Positions 1 through 5,219 of a stretch of 8,193 nt of DNA are shown piece after piece (the stretch's first letter is position 1; each line of letters begins with the position of its first letter). Origin of the DNA: Parvularcula sp964342585 (GTDB lineage Bacteria; Pseudomonadota; Alphaproteobacteria; Caulobacterales; Parvularculaceae); NCBI GenBank assembly GCA_964342585.1, contig CAYFHK010000119.1, positions 1 through 8,193 of the forward strand, given 5' to 3'. The position numbers and the translations under genes are program-made. The notes beneath the pieces are model-generated. The model searched no databases. It saw only the letters and a program-made list of their open reading frames with translations, and was not told the DNA's origin.

Positions 1-301
1 GCTGGCGAGCGAGATGGAACTGCCGCTGGAGCCGTTCACGGTTCATGACCTGCGGCGCACGGGATCGACGCTCCTGAACGAGCTTGGCTTCAACCGCGAC
101 TGGATCGAGAAGAGCCTTGCCCACGAGGACCGGCGCTCATCGCGTGGCGTCTACAACAAGGCAGAATATGCCGACCAGCGCCGTCACATGATGCAGGAAT
201 GGGCCAACATGATCGACGCCTGGGCGGCTGGCGAAAGCCGCAAACCGAACATCATACCGGAGAGCATGTCGGTCTATGCCGCTGATCCAAGGTTGGGGTA
301 G
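1..301 (+). CDS. Tyrosine recombinase/integrase (P4-like), C-terminal fragment
   Basis: This is the 3' end of a site-specific recombinase that would integrate and excise the element. The frame is open from the first bases of the window (codons start at base 2), so the N-terminal arm- and core-binding domains lie outside; the ATG at 14 is internal. The catalytic C-terminal signature is visible. HDLRR at 44-58 is the box II HxxR motif. LAHE follows, with its His at 122-124 corresponding to the LGH/LAH histidine. The nucleophile candidate is the Tyr at 152-154 in GVYNKAEY. The spacing and the LAHE variant fit the P4-like integrases usual in alphaproteobacterial islands. After the Tyr come the helical tail QEWANMIDAW and a short variable C-terminus ending in TAG at 299-301. 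The gene converges on the cargo operon. The domain assignment is strong; the subfamily is less certain. Confidence 0.88.
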   Translation, partial: LASEMELPLEPFTVHDLRRTGSTLLNELGFNRDWIEKSLAHEDRRSSRGVYNKAEYADQRRHMMQEWANMIDAWAAGESRKPNIIPESMSVYAADPRLG

Positions 302-583
302 TCTGGGCTGCTCTATACGCAAAAAAGAGTTGTCCCGACGGGAGTATCGGCTGAACCACCAATTCCCAATACCCGAAGACCAAGAGCCACTAAATCATAC
401 GACAGTTCGCTCCATCATCATTCTAACTAAAGTGGACCGATCTAGTGATTTGCCATGGAGGATCACTTCTCCAAACGTGTCATCGACGACTCTGCCACTG
501 CCATCATGAACATGGACGTGAATCCCAAATTCCTGTTCGCGAGCGGCGGTCCAGACAATCGCTGGCGTAGACGCCCAAATTGT
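302..583. other. Junction between integrase and cargo operon, no confident gene
   Basis: This stretch separates the convergent integrase and cargo operon. It looks more AT-rich than its flanks in the first 150 bases. I see no tRNA, clear terminator T-run, or insertion-sequence ends. A 54-codon plus-strand frame (ATG 455, TGA 617-619) has fairly GC-biased third positions and begins MEDHFSKRVIDDSA. It has no evident ribosome binding site and runs antisense into the last cargo gene, so I do not call it a gene. It could be a decayed gene remnant left by an insertion. The right end holds the hairpin listed separately. Confidence 0.5.
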
Positions 584-585
584 CT
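553..585 (-). repeat. Imperfect inverted repeat (hairpin) at the end of the cargo operon
   Basis: Outer arms AGACAAT (553-559) and ATTGTCT (579-585) are perfectly complementary. Inside them, GGCG (564-567) and CGCC (572-575) pair around a four-base loop, leaving a small internal bulge. The structure overlaps the TAG stop (584-586) of the zinc-ribbon gene. On the minus strand no T-run follows, so it is not a classical intrinsic terminator. It could be an RNA 3'-end stabiliser, a Rho-assisted terminator, or a recombination/protein site. The pairing is seen directly; the function is open. Confidence 0.5.
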
Positions 586-1528
586 AGGTGCAGCCACCGT
601 AGTCATCGAGGTTCAGTGAACGATCTGGCGTGACGTATTTCAGAGTTTTCGCGAAGGTGTCATGCAGCGGTTTCAATGGTGTTGAGACGATAGGCTTTTT
701 GCTCCACGTGCTGTCTCGACCGCAATTCCCACAGAAATGCTTTCGGTGCGGCGTCTTTGCGAAGTCGCCGAGGTCCAGATGCGGATAGCCGCAATGACTG
801 CAATTGATGCAGTCCATATCTTTCTCAAGCTCCAGGCCGCAGACGAAATCAAACGCCGCAGGCGGCGTGACGTTCACGAGGCTAATATCGTCCGCACCAA
901 ACAGGTCCATGCTTGATCCATATTGAATTGAAACAGCGTGGAAGTCCTTGTCGATCACCTTTTTGGCGCCGGCGTCCTCCCGTACATGAACGTGTATTTT
1001 CGGAGGTCGAGGGGCGATCTCTTCGGTTGAGATCGCAGCCGGCATGGAGCACCAGATACCGACTTCCGCGTGCTCATCGACGTTCACGCAGTAAGGCGAC
1101 ACAACATAGTTCATACGCTGATCGTGATTTGCGCACCGCATCACGCCAAGCTGCTCCCTAGACGCGAAGTCGGCCCTCGTTCCCCAATGCGTCTGATGTG
1201 TGCGACACCAGACCCGCGGCTGGCCGTTGCGGAACTTCCCGGCGTCCGTGAAATCGCATGGCAACTCCGCGTCGGCGCCGCTCTTTGCCGGAAAGTGACC
1301 CAGCATGTCCGTCGAGTTAACAGCGATGTTTCCAAGCGTTCGTCCGTAGGACCAGCATATCGCCGCAGCCTCAGTCCGAACTTTTGCAGCGTCCTGTTTC
1401 GCTGCCTGCTCATCACAGACCTTTTCAACCCACACCTTCTGCGCGTCCTTTCCGGATGCGCTTTTCCATTCGCAGTACCAGAGTTCGACGGCGCCGGTCG
1501 CCTTATTCAATTTTCGTTCGATGAACAT
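584..1528 (-). CDS. Cys/His-rich protein with C-terminal zinc-ribbon-like motif, unknown function
   Basis: This 314-residue protein is encoded by the last gene of the cargo operon. I do not recognise a named family. Two likely metal-binding modules are visible. The first runs from about residue 91 to 135: C91, then C108-x2-H111-x2-H114 and C132-x2-H135. The second is C-terminal: C240-x2-C243-x2-C246 and H250, followed by H261, H264, C266-x2-C269 in a KHFCGNCGRD context typical of a zinc ribbon. The N-terminal 60 residues are charged and helical (KDAQKVWVEKVCDEQAAKQD). No signal peptide or membrane segment is seen, so it is probably cytoplasmic. The ATG at 1528 is preceded in frame by a nearby TGA (1540-1538), which fixes the start; a weak AGAAGTGAG precedes it. 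It lies 38 bases after the GHKL gene and is probably cotranscribed. Nucleic-acid binding is plausible from the zinc modules, but is inference. Confidence 0.8.
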   Translation of the reverse strand: MFIERKLNKATGAVELWYCEWKSASGKDAQKVWVEKVCDEQAAKQDAAKVRTEAAAICWSYGRTLGNIAVNSTDMLGHFPAKSGADAELPCDFTDAGKFRNGQPRVWCRTHQTHWGTRADFASREQLGVMRCANHDQRMNYVVSPYCVNVDEHAEVGIWCSMPAAISTEEIAPRPPKIHVHVREDAGAKKVIDKDFHAVSIQYGSSMDLFGADDISLVNVTPPAAFDFVCGLELEKDMDCINCSHCGYPHLDLGDFAKTPHRKHFCGNCGRDSTWSKKPIVSTPLKPLHDTFAKTLKYVTPDRSLNLDDYGGCT

Positions 1529-1566
1529 CTCAGCAACTCACTTCTCTTTATTTTTGGCACCAAATC

Positions 1567-2361
1567 CTAAACACTCCTTGGCGTGCAGATGACGGTGCAA
1601 CTGAAGCCGTCCAGGCGGCTCGACTGCTTGGTATGGGCGTCAATTGATCCGCCCGGCTTTTGAAAAAACTCTCGACAGTGATCGCCGGAGCGGAACCGGA
1701 TGTATTCGCTGATATTGGCGAGGCCGACGAAAACCGGCCGAAATCCGAAACCATGTCCTGGTTCTTCAGCGTGGCGCGAAACGCCTTCTTGAAGCGCAAG
1801 CTCAATCGCGCACCCGCCGTCATTCAAATTTGCGTACTTCGGATTTTTTCTCAGGCTCTCCAAGACACCGATACCGTGATCGCGAACCACAAACTCTAAT
1901 CGTCCTAGCTGCGCCGAGAAGAGCACCTGTCCAGTTTCAGTTTTTTCGCTGTGCTCGATGACGTTGCTGAAAAACTCTTTGACTGCCGCAAGCAGCTTTC
2001 CACCGTGGTCAGAAGAAAATCCAGCTTCTCCTGCGGCGGCTTTAAGCCTGATTGCGAAATTGGTCCATGCGGTGTCGTTCCGACAGATCTCAGCAACAGA
2101 AATCATGCCTTGCCGACCATCCGTGGAGACAAAGGTGTTCAGATTGCCGATGCTGGCGACGAGCAGCTCTTTTGCGGCCCCAATATCGAGCCATGAGCCG
2201 GACCCATTGAACGACGATGCCACCTCAGGCCTGCAATGCGCCAGCTCCAACGCCGGCGAAACATCGTAGACGCGGTGCTTCGGCAGATCGTCGATCGCCG
2301 CCTCGCCGCTTTCGAGCGCAAGGGCGATATCGTCCGCAATGTCGTAAGTGAGCGCGTCGAT
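1567..2361 (-). CDS. GHKL (HATPase_c) ATP-binding protein with non-canonical or damaged start
   Basis: This is a probable ATP-binding GHKL-fold protein of the anti-sigma-kinase/histidine-kinase ATPase type. Counting from the ATC at 2361 (264 residues), the N-box is AVKEFFSNVIEHS (E129, N133, H137). The G1 box is VRDHGIGV (D161, G163, G165) and the glycine-rich lid is GHGFGF (G202, G204, G206). IELALQEGVSRH before the lid is like RsbW/SpoIIAB-type ATPases. There is no dimerisation/phosphoacceptor domain or transmembrane segment, so it is a stand-alone cytoplasmic ATPase. About 125 N-terminal residues of unknown role precede the domain. The frame is plainly coding up to a TGA at 2367-2365, but between that TGA and a TTG at 2250 there is no ATG, GTG or TTG. 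A Shine-Dalgarno-like GAGGTG ends five bases before the ATC. Possible readings are an ATC start, the TTG at 2250, or a 5' mutation. The GHKL call is strong; the start is uncertain. Confidence 0.82.
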   Translation of the reverse strand: MDALTYDIADDIALALESGEAAIDDLPKHRVYDVSPALELAHCRPEVASSFNGSGSWLDIGAAKELLVASIGNLNTFVSTDGRQGMISVAEICRNDTAWTNFAIRLKAAAGEAGFSSDHGGKLLAAVKEFFSNVIEHSEKTETGQVLFSAQLGRLEFVVRDHGIGVLESLRKNPKYANLNDGGCAIELALQEGVSRHAEEPGHGFGFRPVFVGLANISEYIRFRSGDHCREFFQKPGGSIDAHTKQSSRLDGFSCTVICTPRSV

Positions 2362-2365
2362 GAGT

Positions 2366-2371
2366 CACCTC
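2366..2371 (-). promoter_or_regulatory. Ribosome binding site in front of the ATC-starting GHKL frame
   Basis: On the minus strand GAGGTG lies five bases before the ATC at 2361-2359, the usual spacing for an initiation site. It overlaps the stop codon of the preceding gene (TGA 2372-2370). It therefore marks where initiation would be expected even though no standard start codon follows. Confidence 0.45.
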
Positions 2372-3515
2372 ACGCCGCTCTCGACACTGGGTCGGGTTCG
2401 GGGTCCGTGTAGAACCTGTTACGAAGATAGGCGATCCGCTCGCGTGCATTGTGTTGAAACAAAGCATCGACGGGCGCGCCCGGATCAGTCGGCATTGTGG
2501 CCCAAGCGAGATCGCGGTTTCCGATCCGCTCTGCGCGTTGTCGATTGATGGTTTTCACAAAAGTTCCGGATTCGATGTAAATCACTCGCCGAAAGTGATG
2601 CCTCAAGAACGGAATGACATCGGGCTTGCCGCGGATGATGATGTCCAGATCGCGACCAGCCATCTTTGCTATCATCGCCAACTGTTCGAGATGAAACTCG
2701 CGTCGGGCCTTCGTGGCAGATCCAGTAATGAATTCATACGACAGGATCTGAATTTCCGGCCTCTCGCGAATGAAGTACGCCCACCGACTGAAGTCGCGTT
2801 CCGTCCGTCCATGGGCGTGAAGCGCGCAGGCGATGCCGCTCAATTGAAACTCGGCGAAAACAAGCGCAATCCGTTTCATCGCATGAAGATCATCCGTACC
2901 CGGATGATCGAGAAAGACGCTGAAATTGGGCGCCGTCACCAGTGCAACGCCGATCCGGCGAAGCTGCTCGATGATGCCGAGGCGTTTCTCTCCAAGCGTC
3001 CACCACGGCTCGATACGGTGATCTTGATCAACGCCAGTCAAGATGAGCGTTGCTGCCACGTCGATTCGGAATGCCTGGCAAAGTGCAGCCCTCGTTTCGA
3101 AACGAAGCGTTCCGGTGCGGAAGTTGATGAGGTCAGCAAGACGCAGTGCCATGACACTGTGTGAAAGCGCGGTCGCCCGGCTGCTGCCATGATAGATTAG
3201 CGGGACAATATCGTCGTTGAGATTGACCCCGATGGTGGGCGTTCGTGCGACATTGCCGAATTCGAAGCCATCGATCTCGCGAAATTGTTGCGCGAACAAT
3301 TCAGACTTTTTCCGGCAAACCAATGTGCAGGATTCCGGTTTCTCGCAACAGAAGGCGAGGCAATCGAATACGCCTTGCTCGATACTGAGTCCGCCGCAGG
3401 TATCGAAATGGCGGCAGGACGGGCAACCAAGCGCCATCGGAAAGCTTCCAGGGCTGTCGGTCAGTTTTCGCGCAATCAGTCGGTCGCTGCGCAGATCTGG
3501 CGGCAACTGGCTCAC
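2370..3515 (-). CDS. Protein with eight-cysteine N-terminal cluster and DUF4417-like core
   Basis: This 381-residue cytoplasmic protein is the longest of the cargo operon. Residues 31-67 hold eight cysteines in the pattern C-x2-C-x5-C-x11-C-x3-CC-x5-C-x3-C (C31, 34, 40, 52, 56, 57, 63, 67), suited to zinc or an iron-sulfur cluster. The rest, from about residue 190, contains APNFSVFLDHPG, FQLSGIACALHAHGRTERD, FSRWAYFI, a YEFITGSA motif, IIRGKP and a KTINRQRA segment. The layout of NFS, HxHGRT, EF.TG and RGxP resembles, from memory, proteins assigned to DUF4417, possibly with a barrel-like alpha/beta fold; I hold that link loosely. The GTG start at 3515 overlaps the previous stop as GTGA and has GGAGGT nine bases upstream; no better start lies upstream. 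It is probably translationally coupled to the preceding small gene. No catalytic activity can be assigned. Confidence 0.82.
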   Translation of the reverse strand: MSQLPPDLRSDRLIARKLTDSPGSFPMALGCPSCRHFDTCGGLSIEQGVFDCLAFCCEKPESCTLVCRKKSELFAQQFREIDGFEFGNVARTPTIGVNLNDDIVPLIYHGSSRATALSHSVMALRLADLINFRTGTLRFETRAALCQAFRIDVAATLILTGVDQDHRIEPWWTLGEKRLGIIEQLRRIGVALVTAPNFSVFLDHPGTDDLHAMKRIALVFAEFQLSGIACALHAHGRTERDFSRWAYFIRERPEIQILSYEFITGSATKARREFHLEQLAMIAKMAGRDLDIIIRGKPDVIPFLRHHFRRVIYIESGTFVKTINRQRAERIGNRDLAWATMPTDPGAPVDALFQHNARERIAYLRNRFYTDPEPDPVSRAA

Positions 3516-3862
3516 TTGATCGATACCTCCGCCGTTCCCGAAATTGCATTGACCTTCTCGACTGTGCCGGTGGCGACGCCGCTTGATTTCGAAACAGCGT
3601 CAGCGATCGCAGGGGAGGCGTTATCAATCTCGGCCACCACGCTGTTTCCCTGGCATCCAGTAAGACCCGCACCGTTCTTCTCGATAATGAGTTTATCGCC
3701 TACAGCGAGGCTGGCGCCGCGCCTGATCTTGGCGATAACACGGCGAGGTTGATCGTTCGGCTCTTGCGTGAACAGATCGCCTGTCGCCAGTGCAGCGCGC
3801 TTGCGATCAATATGCTTTGCGTAACCTTTGTTCCGCTTGTCCAGAAAATCAGCACCCATCAC
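3512..3862 (-). CDS. Small hypothetical beta-rich protein of the cargo operon
   Basis: This protein has 116 residues if it starts at the GTG at 3862, or 115 from the adjacent ATG at 3859. The GTG overlaps the upstream stop as GTGA, and the ATG overlaps it as TGATG; GAGGCGG lies just upstream for either. Residues 8-25 are strongly basic (KRNKGYAKHIDRKR). Residues 40-115 alternate short hydrophobic strands and turns (RRVIAKIRRGASLAVGDKLI, then VVAEID and GTVEKVNAISGTAEVSIK), suggesting a small beta-barrel or SH3-like domain after a basic, perhaps nucleic-acid-contacting, tail. No signal peptide, membrane helix or known family is recognised. It sits between the STAS-like regulator and the Cys-cluster protein with overlaps on both sides, so it is very likely cotranslated with them. 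It might be an adaptor or structural partner; that is a guess. Confidence 0.72.
   Translation of the reverse strand: MMGADFLDKRNKGYAKHIDRKRAALATGDLFTQEPNDQPRRVIAKIRRGASLAVGDKLIIEKNGAGLTGCQGNSVVAEIDNASPAIADAVSKSSGVATGTVEKVNAISGTAEVSIK
3525..3530 (-). promoter_or_regulatory. Shine-Dalgarno site fixing the GTG start of the Cys-cluster gene
   Basis: The minus-strand sequence GGAGGT ends nine bases before the GTG at 3515-3513. It lies inside the end of the preceding gene. It supports GTG initiation and coupling through the GTGA stop-start overlap. Confidence 0.7.
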
Positions 3863-4431
3863 ACCGCCTCATCAAGAATTGGCTTGTAGAATTTCGCACG
3901 TCCGCGGGAGAACTCCTTGATCACGCCGCGGGCGACGAGACCCGCAAGTCTGTTGTTCCACGCATTCGTGCTCTTGGCTTTGTCAGTATCCCCAAGCTGT
4001 TCTTTCAGCGTGTTCGCGTCCGCGACGCGATTTTCGATGATGTAGTCGAAAGTAAGCTGCTGCTTCGGATCGAGCTTGCCGATGAGTTGAACATTTGCAA
4101 GCACACCTGAGGAGGAAATCTCACATGAGATGATTGCGTCGTTCAGCGCCTCGGTCAGCACCGCGAGTTCATCGCGAACCTCTTTGTTCAGATTTGCGAC
4201 AACAGGATAAAAAGAGGACTGGCGCGCGCGCATATAAGTCTTCGACGCGAAAACGGTTTCACGAAGGAAGCTGGCGGTCGCCACCTCGACACCGCCAAAG
4301 TCCAAGATCAACGCCGTCGGTTCTTCCGGTTCACTCCCTGTCGCCGCAATCAATTTGGCGAAAACCGTCTTGCCGGTAACGGCCCCGGCCAGAACGCTGT
4401 CGTTTGCAAGAACTCTTATGTCGATCTTCAT
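3859..4431 (-). CDS. STAS-like (DUF4325-type) domain fused to a winged helix
   Basis: This 190-residue protein is encoded by the first gene of the cargo operon. Residues 1 to about 95 resemble STAS-like DUF4325 domains: a short strand (MKIDIRVLA), then the characteristic LILDFGGVEVATASFLRETV at 41-60, in which the usual acidic strand end and the SF pair are kept, then a helix and VVANLNKEV. Residues about 118-187 form a probable winged helix-turn-helix: LTFDYIIENRVADANTLKEQ, then NAWNNRLAGLVARGVIKEFS and a wing RGRAKFYKPI. STAS-type proteins pair with GHKL ATPases in partner switches, and a GHKL gene lies downstream in the same operon. A transcriptional or DNA-binding output responding to that partner is therefore reasonable inference. 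I chose the ATG at 4431 because AGGTGAG lies at proper spacing before it; a GTG at 4440 in frame would add three residues. The gene may autoregulate through the palindrome at 4496-4528. Confidence 0.8.
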   Translation of the reverse strand: MKIDIRVLANDSVLAGAVTGKTVFAKLIAATGSEPEEPTALILDFGGVEVATASFLRETVFASKTYMRARQSSFYPVVANLNKEVRDELAVLTEALNDAIISCEISSSGVLANVQLIGKLDPKQQLTFDYIIENRVADANTLKEQLGDTDKAKSTNAWNNRLAGLVARGVIKEFSRGRAKFYKPILDEAV

Positions 4432-4461
4432 CCGTCTCACCTATTCTCACGTCGAAAAAGT

Positions 4462-4490
4462 GAAATAGGTGCGTTCAGCTGGTTCGTCAA
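4462..4490 (-). promoter_or_regulatory. Probable sigma70-type promoter of the cargo operon
   Basis: Read on the minus strand, TTGACG (4490-4485) and TATTTC (4467-4462) are separated by 17 bases. The -35 is close to consensus and the -10 is weak. Initiation near 4455 would give a leader of about 25 bases before the ATG at 4431. The weak -10 and the neighbouring palindrome suggest the promoter is controlled. Seen by eye only. Confidence 0.5.
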
Positions 4491-4495
4491 TCCCT

Positions 4496-4528
4496 TTCCA
4501 ACGTTCATTTAGGCAATGAGCGGTGGAA
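4496..4528. repeat. 33-bp imperfect palindrome upstream of the cargo promoter
   Basis: On the plus strand, arms TTCCAACGTTCATT (4496-4509) and AATGAGCGGTGGAA (4515-4528) are inverted copies matching at 12 of 14 positions around a five-base centre. It lies five bases upstream of the -35 hexamer of the cargo promoter and nine bases after the alpA stop codon. There is no T-run on the minus strand after it, so an operator for the STAS-winged-helix or AlpA protein is at least as likely as a terminator for the trb-alpA transcript. The symmetry is seen directly; the role is inferred. Confidence 0.55.
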
Positions 4529-4536
4529 ATCGCCGA

Positions 4537-4887
4537 TCAACGCATCCGATAGTCGGGATGAGGACCGCAACCCCCTCGGCCCTTGCGACGCTGGGCGTCG
4601 ATCCACTCCAGCACTTCGGCGAGGGGCCATACGACGCATCGGGGTGTCAGGTAGAAGCGCTGTGGGAATTCGCCCTTCTGTTCGAGTTCGTAGATCGTCG
4701 TATCGGAGAGCGGCACGAGCTTGCGAAGCTCGGTCCGCCTGACGGTTCGGCGCCTGAAAATGTCAGCGGGTGTGATCCGTTCGGGATCGGACGAAGTGAC
4801 GGGGGCGGGGGGCTTTGGGGGTGGGTTCAGGTCCTGCGCGAAATCCCTAAGCCCCGCGCGCCCGCCGTCCCTTACGCGATGCAACAT
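4537..4887 (-). CDS. AlpA-family helix-turn-helix regulator
   Basis: This 116-residue protein belongs to the AlpA family of small MerR-like excisionase/transcription regulators, which in phages and islands switch on integrase expression or direct excision. The family core spans about residues 50-100. RRTELRKLVPLSDTTIYELE forms the helix-turn-helix, in which the protein reads a short DNA site. KGEFPQRFYLTPRCVVW and PLAEVLEWIDAQRR then give the typical wing and final helix. The N-terminal 40 residues are proline-rich and probably disordered (LNPPPKPPAPV), longer than in the minimal AlpA proteins. The ATG at 4887 has GGAG at good spacing and follows the DUF736 stop by 12 bases, so the gene is probably the last of the trb-DUF2274-DUF736 transcript. 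In this element it would plausibly control the integrase or transfer genes. The family call is strong; the target is not visible. Confidence 0.87.
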   Translation of the reverse strand: MLHRVRDGGRAGLRDFAQDLNPPPKPPAPVTSSDPERITPADIFRRRTVRRTELRKLVPLSDTTIYELEQKGEFPQRFYLTPRCVVWPLAEVLEWIDAQRRKGRGGCGPHPDYRMR

Positions 4888-4899
4888 GACGCACTCCGA

Positions 4900-5214
4900 T
4901 TATCCTGTCTTCGCCCGGTTCCAGACCATGACGCCGGTGCCTTCGGCTTCGTTCTCGAAGAAGGCGGCGCGCATGGGGCCTGCGAAGCTTGGGTCATCGA
5001 GTTTGACGGCAAGGTAGGGCGTTTCGCCGTCCTTGCTTTCCTGACGCCAGGCGGCGCCGAGTTCGGCGCCGCCGGCATAGAGCCGGAAGTCGGGCGCGCC
5101 ATAGCTTGCCTTGTCCGCATTGGGGACAAGCTGGGCTTTGACGTTGATGGTCATGGTGCGGATGGTGCCTGTATAGCTGCCATCTTTCAGGGTGAACGTG
5201 CCGATCTGTGCCAT
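4900..5214 (-). CDS. DUF736 family protein
   Basis: This 104-residue protein matches the DUF736 family as I know it. It starts MAQIGTFTLKDGSYTGTIRT, has the central DFRLYAGGAELGAAWRQESK, and ends PMRAAFFENEAEGTGVMVWN. The family is a small beta-rich cytoplasmic protein found beside trb genes on alphaproteobacterial plasmids and islands; its biochemical role is unknown. The full length is normal for the family. AAAGGAGA nine bases before the ATG is a strong ribosome binding site, lying inside the end of the DUF2274 gene five bases upstream. The conserved neighbourhood suggests a role in transfer or maintenance of the element, but that rests on context only. Confidence 0.93.
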   Translation of the reverse strand: MAQIGTFTLKDGSYTGTIRTMTINVKAQLVPNADKASYGAPDFRLYAGGAELGAAWRQESKDGETPYLAVKLDDPSFAGPMRAAFFENEAEGTGVMVWNRAKTG

Positions 5215-5219
5215 GGGTT

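Noticed and set aside
420..460. Insertion-sequence end near the ACTAAAGTGGACCG stretch
   Set aside because: I found no matching inverted partner, target duplication or transposase fragment in the window.
276..509. Plus-strand open frame of 77 codons after the integrase
   Set aside because: It overlaps the integrase end in another frame, lacks a ribosome binding site, and uses codons unlike the neighbouring genes.
553..585. Intrinsic transcription terminator
   Set aside because: The hairpin is real, but no T-run follows on the minus strand and the plus-strand side runs into coding sequence.
1070..1570. Plus-strand open frame of 166 codons
   Set aside because: It is antisense to the zinc-ribbon gene, with an arginine-rich, low-order product and no ribosome binding site.
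2365..2367. TGA at codon 3 of the GHKL frame read as recoded Sec or Trp
   Set aside because: No SECIS-like hairpin is seen right after it, other TGA codons in the window behave as stops, and a point mutation or alternative start explains it more simply.
2451..3164. Plus-strand open frame of 237 codons
   Set aside because: It is antisense to the Cys-cluster gene, whose start has a strong ribosome binding site and coherent motifs; the product here has no recognisable domain.
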